A stretch of 64,000 nt of DNA, from NCBI RefSeq assembly GCF_900114095.1, contig NZ_FORV01000004.1:372001-436000 (forward strand), read 5' to 3'. Shown piece after piece: positions 19,550 through 27,640 of the stretch (its first letter is position 1; every line of letters begins with the position of its first letter). Below the pieces are notes generated by a model, which did no database searches, was not told the origin of the DNA, and was given only the letters and a program-made list of their open reading frames with translations. The stretch is from Sphingomonas sp. NFR04 (GTDB lineage: Bacteria; Pseudomonadota; Alphaproteobacteria; Sphingomonadales; Sphingomonadaceae). The position numbers and the translations under genes are program-made.

Positions 19550-19625
19550 GGGGCTGTAGCTCAGATGGGAGAGCGCTGCAATCGCACTGCAGAGGTCAGG
19601 GGTTCGATTCCCCTCAGCTCCACCA
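19550..19625 (+). tRNA. tRNA-Ala (anticodon CGC)
   Basis: A complete 76-base cloverleaf: acceptor GGGGCTG pairs with CAGCTCC and includes the G3-U70 wobble pair that identifies alanine tRNA; D arm GCTC/GAGC; anticodon stem CTGCA/TGCAG with loop ATCGCAC giving anticodon CGC for codon GCG; five-base variable loop; T arm AGGGG-TTCGATT-CCCCT; discriminator A and encoded CCA (19623-19625). A small GC hairpin precedes it at about 19521-19538. Confidence 0.97.
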
Positions 19626-19657
19626 GCCGCCTTTTCCTTCTCCCGAGCCCCTGAAGA

Positions 19658-21004
19658 TCAGCCCGCGAGCGCCAGCCGCAGCGCAACGCGCAGGCCGGGT
19701 CCAGCGTCTTCCAGCGCCAGCGCCCCATGATGCAGCCGCACGATCGCCGCCGCGAGCGGCAGACCCAGCCCGTGCCCGCGCGTATGCCGGCTCGCATCCA
19801 GTCGACCGAAGCGGCGTAGGGCGCGCTCGCGTTCCGCCGCCGGGATGCCCGGGCCGTCGTCCTCGACGGAGAGCGCTGCCGTGTCACCGTCGCGCCGCAC
19901 GTCCAGCCGGACCGTCGTGCCCTGGGGCGCATGCGTCACGGCATTTTCGATCAGGTTGACGATCAATTGGGTGAGAAGTCGCGGGTCGCCCTCTACAGGC
20001 ACTGCCGCCGCGGGTGCAGGGGCGACGAAGTAGCGGCCGCTCTCGGTAACCAGCAGTTCGAGTCCTTCGCCAACCTCTGCCGCGAGCGCTGCCAGATCCA
20101 GCCGCTCGAATCCCGCCCTGCGCTCGCCGCCCTCGATTTCGGTGATGCGCAGGATCGCGGCGAAGATCGCGAGGATCTCCTCGCTTTCGGCCACCGCCTC
20201 GGCCAGTTCCTCGCGTACCGGGCCCGCTTCGGGCGTGTCGGCCAGCGCCGCCAGCCGGCCGTGCAGCCGGGCCAGTGGCGTGCGCAGGTCGTGCGCGATG
20301 TCGTTGGAGATGCTGCGCATGCCGGTCATCAACTCGCCGATGCGATCGAGCATGCGGTTGAAGGTCACCGCCAGCCCGCCGAACACGCTGCCTGGCCGCT
20401 CCACCGGCACGCGCGCGCGCAGGTCGCCGTCGATGATCGCTTCGGCGGTGCCGGCGATCGCGGCTATGTTGATGCGGATCGCGCGGATCAGCGCGAAGGT
20501 GCCGATCAGCAGCAGCGTCATCACCGCGCCGAAGCCAATCGCGAGGATGCGGCCCCGCTTGTGATCATGCTGGTCGATCGGCTCGCTCTCGGCAACGAGC
20601 GCCAGGGTCTCGCCGCCGGGCAGCTGCTTGACCCAGGCGCGTCCGCGGCTGAGGCCGGGAATCGCTGCATCGTCGTTGACCGTCGAAACGCCGATCGGCA
20701 GCGGATGCGCGGGCGCGATGTTGCCGGCAATGCGTTCGCCGAGCGAATCGCGCAGCAGGAAGCCGATATCGGCGCTCTCGCGCTCGCTGCTCTCGCGGGC
20801 GATGCGGCGGACGATTTCGGGCACGCCGGCGCCCCCCTCCAGCAGTTCGCGCGCCTCGCCCTGCAGCCGCAGGTCGACCTGATGGTCGATGGCGTCGAGC
20901 AGCGCGAGATAGACGCCTACGCCGGCGAGCGCCGTCGTCGCGGAAAGCGCCAGCGCGAAGGCGATCGCGATCCGGCCGAGCGAACGGAGGCGCCGGCGCG
21001 GCAC
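19658..21004 (-). CDS. Sensor histidine kinase
   Basis: A 448-residue membrane kinase with transmembrane helices at ~10-34 and ~152-173 enclosing a ~115-residue periplasmic sensor, then a HAMP domain (~175-228), a HisKA dimerisation helix with phospho-acceptor His238 (HDLRTPLARLHGRL) and a HATPase domain (N box NLIENAVTHAP, G1 box DGPGIPA, G2 box GHGLGLPLA). The start is GTG, four bases after the response-regulator stop codon, so the pair is one operon. The signal is unknown; the domain plan is that of the EnvZ/PhoR-like class. Confidence 0.93.
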   Translation of the reverse strand: MPRRRLRSLGRIAIAFALALSATTALAGVGVYLALLDAIDHQVDLRLQGEARELLEGGAGVPEIVRRIARESSERESADIGFLLRDSLGERIAGNIAPAHPLPIGVSTVNDDAAIPGLSRGRAWVKQLPGGETLALVAESEPIDQHDHKRGRILAIGFGAVMTLLLIGTFALIRAIRINIAAIAGTAEAIIDGDLRARVPVERPGSVFGGLAVTFNRMLDRIGELMTGMRSISNDIAHDLRTPLARLHGRLAALADTPEAGPVREELAEAVAESEEILAIFAAILRITEIEGGERRAGFERLDLAALAAEVGEGLELLVTESGRYFVAPAPAAAVPVEGDPRLLTQLIVNLIENAVTHAPQGTTVRLDVRRDGDTAALSVEDDGPGIPAAERERALRRFGRLDASRHTRGHGLGLPLAAAIVRLHHGALALEDAGPGLRVALRLALAG

Positions 21005-21007
21005 CGC

Positions 21008-21724
21008 TCAGGCGCGGAACATATAGCCGACCCCGCGCACCGTCGCGATCGGATCGGGCAGGCCGGGCATCTCCAGCCGCTGGCGCAGCTTGAGGATATG
21101 GACGTCGACGATGTTGGTGGTCGGCACGAAGTCATAGCCCCAGACGCGCTCGATCAGCATCTTGCGCGAGAGCACGCTGCCGGCTTCGCGAACCAGCTCG
21201 GCGAGCAGCTTGAGTTCGGTCTTCTGCAGCTCGATCGGCCTGCCGGCACGGGTGACGCGGTGGCGGAGCACGCTCACGGTCACGTCGCCGGCGGTCAGTG
21301 TCGCAGCGTCGGTGCCGGGGGCGCTGCGCCGGCGCAGCACGGCGCGGATGCGGGCGTTGAGCTCGTCGATCTCGAACGGCTTGACGATATAATCGTCGGC
21401 GCCCGCTTCCAGGCCCTCCACCCGCTCCTGGGTGAGCCCCAGCGCGGTGAGCAGGATCACCGGCGTCTCGACGCCCTCGGCGCGGATACGGCGGAGCACC
21501 TCGACGCCTTCGATCGCCGGCAGCAGCCGGTCGAGCAGGATCGCATCGAACTGCGCCTGGCCGAGCGTGGCGATCGCGGCGCGGCCGTCGGCCACCGCCT
21601 CGACCGTGTAGCCGAGTGTCCCCAATTGGCGGACGAGCAAGGCGCTGAGCTGGGCGTCGTCCTCGACGACGAGGATGCGAAGGGCGGCGGGCGACGGGTC
21701 GGACGGGGACTGCATGATCGGCAT
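21008..21724 (-). CDS. OmpR/PhoB-family response regulator
   Basis: The 238-residue protein has a receiver domain (about residues 15-128) with acidic pair Glu21-Asp22-Asp23, phospho-acceptor Asp65 (ILLDRLLP), switch Thr in ILLTAL and Lys in YIVKPFE, and a winged-helix output domain (~145-237; SRKMLIERVWGYDF and VDVHILKLRQRL). The first gene of the operon with the histidine kinase. A second in-frame ATG three codons later is an alternative start. The target genes are not evident from context; the upstream gap is occupied by an inverted repeat. Confidence 0.94.
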   Translation of the reverse strand: MPIMQSPSDPSPAALRILVVEDDAQLSALLVRQLGTLGYTVEAVADGRAAIATLGQAQFDAILLDRLLPAIEGVEVLRRIRAEGVETPVILLTALGLTQERVEGLEAGADDYIVKPFEIDELNARIRAVLRRRSAPGTDAATLTAGDVTVSVLRHRVTRAGRPIELQKTELKLLAELVREAGSVLSRKMLIERVWGYDFVPTTNIVDVHILKLRQRLEMPGLPDPIATVRGVGYMFRA

Positions 21725-21828
21725 CCTTAGGGCGGACGCCTGTTCCTAACCTTACAGTCTGCGCAGGTCGACCCGCCGCGCGCGCAGGCGAATCAGAGCC
21801 TGTTTGGAAATGCGCCATGGCGCATTTC

Positions 21829-21910
21829 GCGGCACCGGCCCGCTCCCCCACCCGGCCACCCATAGAATAATGCCGTTGGGTGGCCGGGTGGGGGAGCGGG
21901 CCGGTGCCGC
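21829..21910. repeat. Perfect 34-base inverted repeat with flanking small palindromes
   Basis: Arms at 21829-21862 and 21877-21910 are exact reverse complements separated by 14 bases. A palindrome (AAATGCGCCATGGCGCATTT, 21808-21827) sits just outside the left arm and an imperfect one (AAATTCGC...GCGAATTT) outside the right arm, and these outer parts also partly match each other, so the whole unit spans about 21797-21945. No ORF is present; it looks like a dispersed non-coding repeat. Confidence 0.82.
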
Positions 21911-21948
21911 CTTGAAATTCGCTCTTTCGCGAATTTCTAAACGGTCCC

Positions 21949-22503
21949 TCAGCTCTTCGGCAGCTGGGCGAGAAGATCGATATGCCGCTGCACGATCGGC
22001 ACCGCCGTCGCGGCGACCTTGCGCAGCGCGGCGTTGTCGCCATTCTCGGCATAGCCCGAATGGAGCGCGAGCGCTTCCTGGTGCGCCATGCGCTGCTGGC
22101 GGAGATAGGCGGCGTCGAACTGCGCCCCGGAAAGGCCGCGAAGCTCGTCGATCATCTTCTGCTGGCGCGGCGCGAGCGCGGGCGGCGGCGGGGTCATCCC
22201 GGCGGCACGGGCGGCACTGGTCAACGCCTGCGTCGTCTGGGTGTGGTGCTCGATCATCATCTGGCCGAACTGGCGCACCGCGCCGGTGGCGGCCTTTTGC
22301 TGCGCGAGCCGCGAGGACTCGATTTCGTACAGGTCGCCGGCGCCCGCCATGCGCGCATAGCCCATCGCGTCGCGCGGCATCGTCATCTGCGCCGGGACCA
22401 TCGGCTCGGTCTGCGGCACCATGGCGCGGGGCGTTTCCGCCGCGGTGGCACCGGTCATCGCCAGCGACGCGAACGCGCCGCACAAGAATATCGTCTTCAT
22501 CAT
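21949..22503 (-). CDS. DUF4142 exported protein
   Basis: The ~183-residue protein starts with a signal peptide (first ~22 residues, ending ATAAE). The rest matches the DUF4142 helical-bundle pattern, with ESSRLAQQKAATGAVRQFGQ, MIEHHTQTTQAL and HQEALALHSGYAENGD being the usual conserved blocks containing His and acidic residues in a ferritin-like arrangement. Function is unknown; family members are periplasmic and stress-related. Two consecutive ATGs follow AGGAGG; the second (22500) has the better spacing. Confidence 0.85.
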   Translation of the reverse strand: MMKTIFLCGAFASLAMTGATAAETPRAMVPQTEPMVPAQMTMPRDAMGYARMAGAGDLYEIESSRLAQQKAATGAVRQFGQMMIEHHTQTTQALTSAARAAGMTPPPPALAPRQQKMIDELRGLSGAQFDAAYLRQQRMAHQEALALHSGYAENGDNAALRKVAATAVPIVQRHIDLLAQLPKS

Positions 22504-22597
22504 TTCCCTCCTGGACGTTCCGGATCAACCGGCCAGACACAGGATGGTTGCAATTTAACGTGTGTTTACTTGGTGTTACTTTGCCGTGACACTAATG

Positions 22598-24070
22598 TCA
22601 GAACAGTCCCGGCACTTCGCGCTGCGCCGTGTTCGGCCGATCGGGCGACAGCAACGCGTTCGGCGCGGCGGCGACGCGGGCCAAGGCGAAGCCACCGATC
22701 GCGCTGCAACTGCGCCCGGCGACGAAATCGAGCGCAGCCTTCACCGAAGCCTCGCGCACGTCGCCCAGCGGCTGCGACAGATCGTCGCTGGCGGCACAGC
22801 TCGCCTCGACATTGCTGGCGAGGCCATTGAAATAGCTGCCCTGGCGATTGGCGTTCTGCGTGGCGAAGGCGATCACGCGCAGCCGATCGTCGCACTCGGT
22901 CTTGTCGATCGCGACCTGGCCCACCGGCTTGCCATAGGTATTGGTGCCGATCAGCCCGAGATTGGCGTGGAAATAGGGGATCATGCCGTTGATCACCAAT
23001 TCGCTGGCCGAGGCGGTGCTGCGCGTGCCGATGAAGGCGATGCGGGTGGGGGCGATCGACTGGGGCTGCGGACCGAAATAGCGGGTGCTGTCGTTCGCCG
23101 ACTTTTCCGGGCGGAAGCTGGTGTAGCTGAACACGTCGGTCGTCGCCCGCCCGCCGCCGAGCAGGTCGCCGAACAATTGCGCGATCGAGACGAGCCCGCC
23201 GCCATTGTAGCGCAGGTCGACGATCACCTTGTCGATGCCCTGCGCCTTGAAATTGGCAAAGGCGCTGCGCAGCGCCGGGTCGGCGGTGTCGATGAAGGTC
23301 CGCAGATTGACATAGCCGACGCGCCCGCCGCCGTTCGGATCGGTGAGGATCTGCGCGCCGTAGCGACTCGACACCGGGCTGAGGGTGAAGTCCGACTTGG
23401 CGAGCGTGACGGTGCGGACATTGCCGCTCGGATCGCGCACGCGGAGCACGCGGGTGGTGCCGTTGGTGTCGGGGCCCAGCGCGGACTGGACCCCCGCCGA
23501 GCCCTGCGTGCTGAAGATCGTGGCCACGTCGCGCAGGTCGCTGCTGCTGGTGCCGATGGCGAGGATCTGGGTGCCGCGGTCGATGCCGGCCTGCAGCGCG
23601 TTGCCGCCTTCGAAGCTCTCGGCAACCGTCAGCGTGCTGCTGCCGTCGCTGGTCAGGCGGAAGCCGAAACCTGCGCTGGAGCCGCTGGTGTAATAGGCGG
23701 TCTCCTCGGCGATCGAGGTAAGATAGGTGAAATAGCGGTCGCGCCCCTGCGCGCGCGCCGTGGCGGTGAGCGCGTCCAGATAGCCGTCGGCAGTGCCGTA
23801 GCCGGACGGGTTGAGATCCGCCGGCAGCGTCTCGGGGAAGAGATACCATTCGCGCATCGTCGCGAGGATCCAGTCCTGCCGGGCGCGCAGCGTGCAGGCG
23901 CTGGCCGTGGGTGTCGGGCTGGACGTGCCGGCACCGGGCTGGACGACGGTACCGGATCCGCCACTACCGCTGCCGCTGCCGCCACCGCACCCGGCCAGCA
24001 ATGCGGCCAGCACGATCCCCGAAATCCCCGAACGCACGCACCGCATCGCCATCATCCCCCATTTTGGCAC
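22598..24070 (-). CDS. S41 family C-terminal-processing-type peptidase, lipoprotein
   Basis: The 490-residue protein carries a lipoprotein signal with lipobox Leu-Ala-Gly-Cys28, then a Gly/Ser linker, a helical N-terminal domain, a PDZ-like domain (~130-225) and the S41 protease core. The core shows KVIVDLRYNGGG (~281-292) and the catalytic serine motif STASASE (Ser354). The Lys of the Ser/Lys dyad found in Tsp proteases is not obvious, so this is closer to the tricorn-like or interphotoreceptor-retinoid-binding-protein-like S41 branch common in Bacteroidetes and sphingomonads. It probably acts in the periplasm on partly unfolded proteins. Confidence 0.87.
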   Translation of the reverse strand: MPKWGMMAMRCVRSGISGIVLAALLAGCGGGSGSGSGGSGTVVQPGAGTSSPTPTASACTLRARQDWILATMREWYLFPETLPADLNPSGYGTADGYLDALTATARAQGRDRYFTYLTSIAEETAYYTSGSSAGFGFRLTSDGSSTLTVAESFEGGNALQAGIDRGTQILAIGTSSSDLRDVATIFSTQGSAGVQSALGPDTNGTTRVLRVRDPSGNVRTVTLAKSDFTLSPVSSRYGAQILTDPNGGGRVGYVNLRTFIDTADPALRSAFANFKAQGIDKVIVDLRYNGGGLVSIAQLFGDLLGGGRATTDVFSYTSFRPEKSANDSTRYFGPQPQSIAPTRIAFIGTRSTASASELVINGMIPYFHANLGLIGTNTYGKPVGQVAIDKTECDDRLRVIAFATQNANRQGSYFNGLASNVEASCAASDDLSQPLGDVREASVKAALDFVAGRSCSAIGGFALARVAAAPNALLSPDRPNTAQREVPGLF

Positions 24071-24115
24071 GAGCCTAGCCGCGCGGCGGGCGTCGCGCCA
24101 TAGGGGCGGGGGTCG

Positions 24116-25642
24116 TCAGCCCCGCCCGGCGGCGCGCGGGTTCGTCTCCGTGCGCCCGCGGTGACCGCTCATCGCTGCCCCGGCATCGGGCGCGAAGCGG
24201 CGGTTCCAGAACAGCGCCGAGGCCGAGATCCCCGCCACGATCACGAAGGCCAGCGAGAAGTCGGTCAGGTGAAGCGCCTCGCGGTGCGCCAGTCGCGGTC
24301 CCAGCTCCAGTGCGGTCGCGGCGGTGCAAATGCCGAGCGACAGCGTCAGCTGCTGGAAGGTCGCGTACAGGCTGGTGGCGGCACTCATCTCCTGCTTCTC
24401 GACATCGGCATAGGCGATCGCGTTGTAGCCGGTGAACTGGAACGAGGTGAAAAAGCCCGAAAGCGCCAGCACCGCCACCATCGCGGCGACCGGCCAGTCC
24501 GGTCGGAACAGTGCGCAGCTGGCATAGCCGCGGCTGCTCACCAGCCCCGATACGATCAGGCTGTCGCGAAAGCCCCAGCGGCGGAGGACGCGCGGCGCGA
24601 GCGCCTTCATCGCCAGCGCGCCGATCGCGCCGACCATGGTGATCGTGCCGGTGGTCGCCGCGGAAAAGCCGAAGCCCAGCTGGAACATCAGCGGCAGCAG
24701 GAAGGGCTGCGCGCCCTGGGTGATACGCGTGAGCGAACCGGCGATCACCGATAGCCGGAAGGTATCGATCCGCATCAGCCGCGGGTCGAGGATCGGGTCG
24801 ATCGCGCGCCGGGCATGCCGCACATAGCCGAGGCCGAAGACGAGGCCGATCGCGAGCAGCGCCACGGCCACGCGGCCGGTGCCGGGGCGGCTCGACAGCT
24901 CGAAGCCGAAGAGCAGGCAGCCGAGCGCCACGCCGGAGAGGAAGAAGCCGCCGGTGTCGAACCGCGGGCGCGCGTCGCCGCGAATCTCCGGCACCAGCAG
25001 CAGCGCGCCGAAGATGCCCGCGATGCCGATCGGCAGGTTGAGGTAGAAGATCCAGCGCCAGTCGAGCCAGGTGACGATGAAGCCGCCCAGCGGCGGCCCG
25101 AGGATCGGCCCGATCAGCGCGGGCATTACCAGCCATGACAGCGCCTGCACCATGTCTTCCTTGGCGACGCTGCGCAGCAGCACCAGCCGGCCGACGGGCA
25201 CCATCATCGCACCGCCGATCCCCTGCAGGAAGCGCGCGGCGACGAGCATCGGCAGCGTACCCGCCTGTGCGCAGGCGACCGATCCGGCGAGGAAGATGCC
25301 GATGGCCGCGCAGAAGATGGTGCGCGAGCCGAACCGGTCCGCCAGCGTGCCGCTCGCCGGGATGAACAGCGCGAGCGCCAGCAGGTAGCTGGTCAGCGCG
25401 AGGCTGAGGCTGGTCGCGGAGCTGCCGAGGTCCCGCGCCATCGTCGGCAGCGCGACGGTTAGGACGGTGCCGTCGAGTTGCTGCATGAACAACGCTGCGG
25501 CAACAACGAGCGCGATCGCGCGATAGCCGCTGCCGTTCCCCGGCGCCGGCTTGGCGGGGGTCGTGACCGCTTCGACGGCGGGCGCCAGGCCGTCGCCGAC
25601 ATCGGCGCTCATCGAGGCCAGGTTACGTCGTCTCCACCGCAT
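24116..25642 (-). CDS. MFS transporter, DHA2 (EmrB/QacA) family drug exporter
   Basis: The ~508-residue integral membrane protein has about 14 transmembrane helices. Visible family signatures are QQLDGTVLTVALPTMA in helix 1 (the D-x-T motif of 14-TM exporters), GTLADRFGSRTIF between helices 2 and 3, ARFLQGIGGAMMVPVGRLVL (motif B/C region) and IGPILGPPLGGFIV in helix 5. It likely extrudes lipophilic drugs by proton antiport. The chosen start ATG 25642 has AAAGGA 5 bases upstream; ATG 25612 ten codons later is possible. No EmrA-type partner is adjacent. Confidence 0.9.
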   Translation of the reverse strand: MRWRRRNLASMSADVGDGLAPAVEAVTTPAKPAPGNGSGYRAIALVVAAALFMQQLDGTVLTVALPTMARDLGSSATSLSLALTSYLLALALFIPASGTLADRFGSRTIFCAAIGIFLAGSVACAQAGTLPMLVAARFLQGIGGAMMVPVGRLVLLRSVAKEDMVQALSWLVMPALIGPILGPPLGGFIVTWLDWRWIFYLNLPIGIAGIFGALLLVPEIRGDARPRFDTGGFFLSGVALGCLLFGFELSSRPGTGRVAVALLAIGLVFGLGYVRHARRAIDPILDPRLMRIDTFRLSVIAGSLTRITQGAQPFLLPLMFQLGFGFSAATTGTITMVGAIGALAMKALAPRVLRRWGFRDSLIVSGLVSSRGYASCALFRPDWPVAAMVAVLALSGFFTSFQFTGYNAIAYADVEKQEMSAATSLYATFQQLTLSLGICTAATALELGPRLAHREALHLTDFSLAFVIVAGISASALFWNRRFAPDAGAAMSGHRGRTETNPRAAGRG

Positions 25643-25801
25643 GCCGGTCCTTTGCTCTTTTCCGTCCATTCTCGAAAGCTGAACTGCGCGTCCAGGAAAG
25701 GCCTTGGGCGATAGGCCGATGAAATCGTTTTCGCACCCCCTGCGCCGACGTTTGCGTATCGCCTGGCCGCGCGACTTCGGCACGGGCCAACGGCCACCAA
25801 G

Positions 25802-25830
25802 TTGTTGCGCTTATCTACGCATCAGATAAT
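25802..25830 (+). promoter_or_regulatory. Possible sigma-70-type promoter of the tpsB-tpsA operon
   Basis: TTGTTG (25802-25807) and GATAAT (25825-25830) are separated by exactly 17 bases in an AT-rich gap otherwise unusual in this window, about 68 bases before the TpsB start. Assignment is by consensus match only. Confidence 0.4.
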
Positions 25831-25897
25831 GTAGTTACGCGTGGGTTAAGCATGAACTTATTAGAATAAGGCACTAATTTCGTATAGATCTCCCGTT

Positions 25898-27640
25898 GTG
25901 GGGAAGTTTTCGGCACCGAGGGGGCGGTGGCCGACGGCATGTCTTGCCGTCGCATCGCTGGGAATATTGCTGCCGCAGGCAGTGATGGCGCAATCTGCCG
26001 GTCAGGTAGATCGCGAAGCGCAGCGTATTCTTGAGCAGCAGCAACAACAGGCGCGCGATCGCGCCGAACAATTCGAGCAATCCCGTTCGCGCCCGCCGAC
26101 CGGCGACACCGTCTCGCCGACGCCCGCGCCCGCGCCGGACAGCGGCGCCTGCGTGGCGGTGCGCGAGGTGCGCCTCGTCGGCGCGAGCCGCTACCGCGCC
26201 GGCACCTTCGCCGGGGTGCTCGCGCCGCTGCGCGGGGACTGCGTAACGATCAACGCGATCGATGGCGTGCTGCGCGCGATCACCGATCGCTATGTGCACG
26301 ACGGCTTCGTGACGAGCCGCGCGGTGGTCGGGCCGCAGGACCTGAAATCGGGCATCCTCACCATCACGGTCATCCAGGGGTGGCTCGGCGGGCTGAAGGG
26401 CACGGGCAGCGGCAAACGCTATGGCCGCGGCGAGATCGCTGCGGCCTTTCCGGCCGGGGCAGGCGATCGGCTCAACCTCCGCGCGCTGGAGCAGGGTGTC
26501 GACCAGCTCGGCCGCATGGCCAAGGGCGATCCCAAGATCGACATCGCGCCCGGCGACACGCCCGGGACCAGCGTCGTCCTGGTCACCCGCCAGCCGCTGT
26601 CACGCTGGATCCGCCCCTCGGTTTCGATCAACAACGAAGGCGCAGCGAGCACCGGACGCTGGCAGGCGACCAAGAGCCTCGACATCGATTCGCTGCTCGG
26701 CATCGCCGACAGCTGGTCGCTCTACCACCAGGGCGCCGCTAGCGATGATGGCGAGCGGCGCAACCTCGCTTATGGCGGCTTCGTCTCGCTGCCGCGCGGC
26801 TGGTGGACGCTGTCGCTGTCGAGCGGCTTTTCCAGCTATCGCTCGGTGCTGTCCGGCAACGGGCTGCGCTTCGCGACGCGGGGCCGCACCTATACCGGCT
26901 CGGCGACGCTCGAGCGCATGGTGTTCCGCGACGCCAAGACCAAGCTCTCGCTCACCGGCGGGCTGGCGCTGCTCGACACGCGCAACTTCGTCCAGGGCAT
27001 CGCGCTGCAGTCCAGCAGCTACCGCATCGTCACCGGCACGCTGGGCGTTCGCTGGCAGCGCCGGCTTGCGAAGACCCAGCTCAGCCTGTCCGGCGGGTAC
27101 GACCAGGGGCTGGGGCTGCTCGATGCGCACACCGTCGATACCGGCCCGGGCGGCGCCACCGGCCGCTACCACCGCGTCGCGCTGGACGCGGCGGCGCAGA
27201 CGCCGTTCGCGATCGGCCCGTCGCGGCTGACCAACACCCTCGTGCTGCGCGGGCAATGGGGGTTCGACAACCTGTTCCCCGCCAACCGGTTCAGCCTGGG
27301 CGGCAGCTCCACCGTGCGCGGCTTCCGCGACGACGGCATTTCCGGGCGGACCGGCGCCTCGCTGCGCGAGCAGCTGGGCTTCGGCATCGTCAATGTCCTC
27401 AAGGCGCAGCCGCAACTCGCCACCAGCCTGTCGGGCTATTTCGCCTATGACGTGGGCGGCATCCGCCCGAGCGAAGGCGACCCGTTCGAGCGCGGCCTGC
27501 TCCAGTCGCTGAGCGCGGGGCTGATGGCGCGCAGCCGCCACGTCCAGGCCGAAATCACCGTCGCCGTGCCCGTCACCGCGCCCGCCTGGGTGCAGCATCC
27601 CACGGCATTGTTCAGCTCCAGCATCAGGATCCTGCTGTGA
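25898..27640 (+). CDS. TpsB outer-membrane transporter (ShlB/FhaC/CdiB family)
   Basis: TpsB proteins export one partner exoprotein across the outer membrane. The 580-residue protein has a signal peptide (to about residue 31, AVMAQ), a glutamine-rich helix (DREAQRILEQQQQQARDR) matching the pore-plugging H1 helix, a proline-rich linker, POTRA domains (~85-205) and a 16-strand barrel. The barrel has the conserved loop-6 motif STVRGFRDDGISG, whose Val-Arg-Gly-Phe is characteristic of the Omp85/TpsB superfamily. The proposed GTG start has no strong ribosome-binding site, so the N-terminus is uncertain. Its stop overlaps the GTG of the giant tpsA gene by four bases (GTGA), fixing the partnership. 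Confidence 0.92.
   Translation: MGKFSAPRGRWPTACLAVASLGILLPQAVMAQSAGQVDREAQRILEQQQQQARDRAEQFEQSRSRPPTGDTVSPTPAPAPDSGACVAVREVRLVGASRYRAGTFAGVLAPLRGDCVTINAIDGVLRAITDRYVHDGFVTSRAVVGPQDLKSGILTITVIQGWLGGLKGTGSGKRYGRGEIAAAFPAGAGDRLNLRALEQGVDQLGRMAKGDPKIDIAPGDTPGTSVVLVTRQPLSRWIRPSVSINNEGAASTGRWQATKSLDIDSLLGIADSWSLYHQGAASDDGERRNLAYGGFVSLPRGWWTLSLSSGFSSYRSVLSGNGLRFATRGRTYTGSATLERMVFRDAKTKLSLTGGLALLDTRNFVQGIALQSSSYRIVTGTLGVRWQRRLAKTQLSLSGGYDQGLGLLDAHTVDTGPGGATGRYHRVALDAAAQTPFAIGPSRLTNTLVLRGQWGFDNLFPANRFSLGGSSTVRGFRDDGISGRTGASLREQLGFGIVNVLKAQPQLATSLSGYFAYDVGGIRPSEGDPFERGLLQSLSAGLMARSRHVQAEITVAVPVTAPAWVQHPTALFSSSIRILL

Noticed and set aside
25880..25897. AGATCT just before the TpsB start as a possible second lux box
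   Set aside because: The flanks (TCGTAT / CCCGTT) have no dyad symmetry and the site touches the start codon, so it is not a credible LuxR target.
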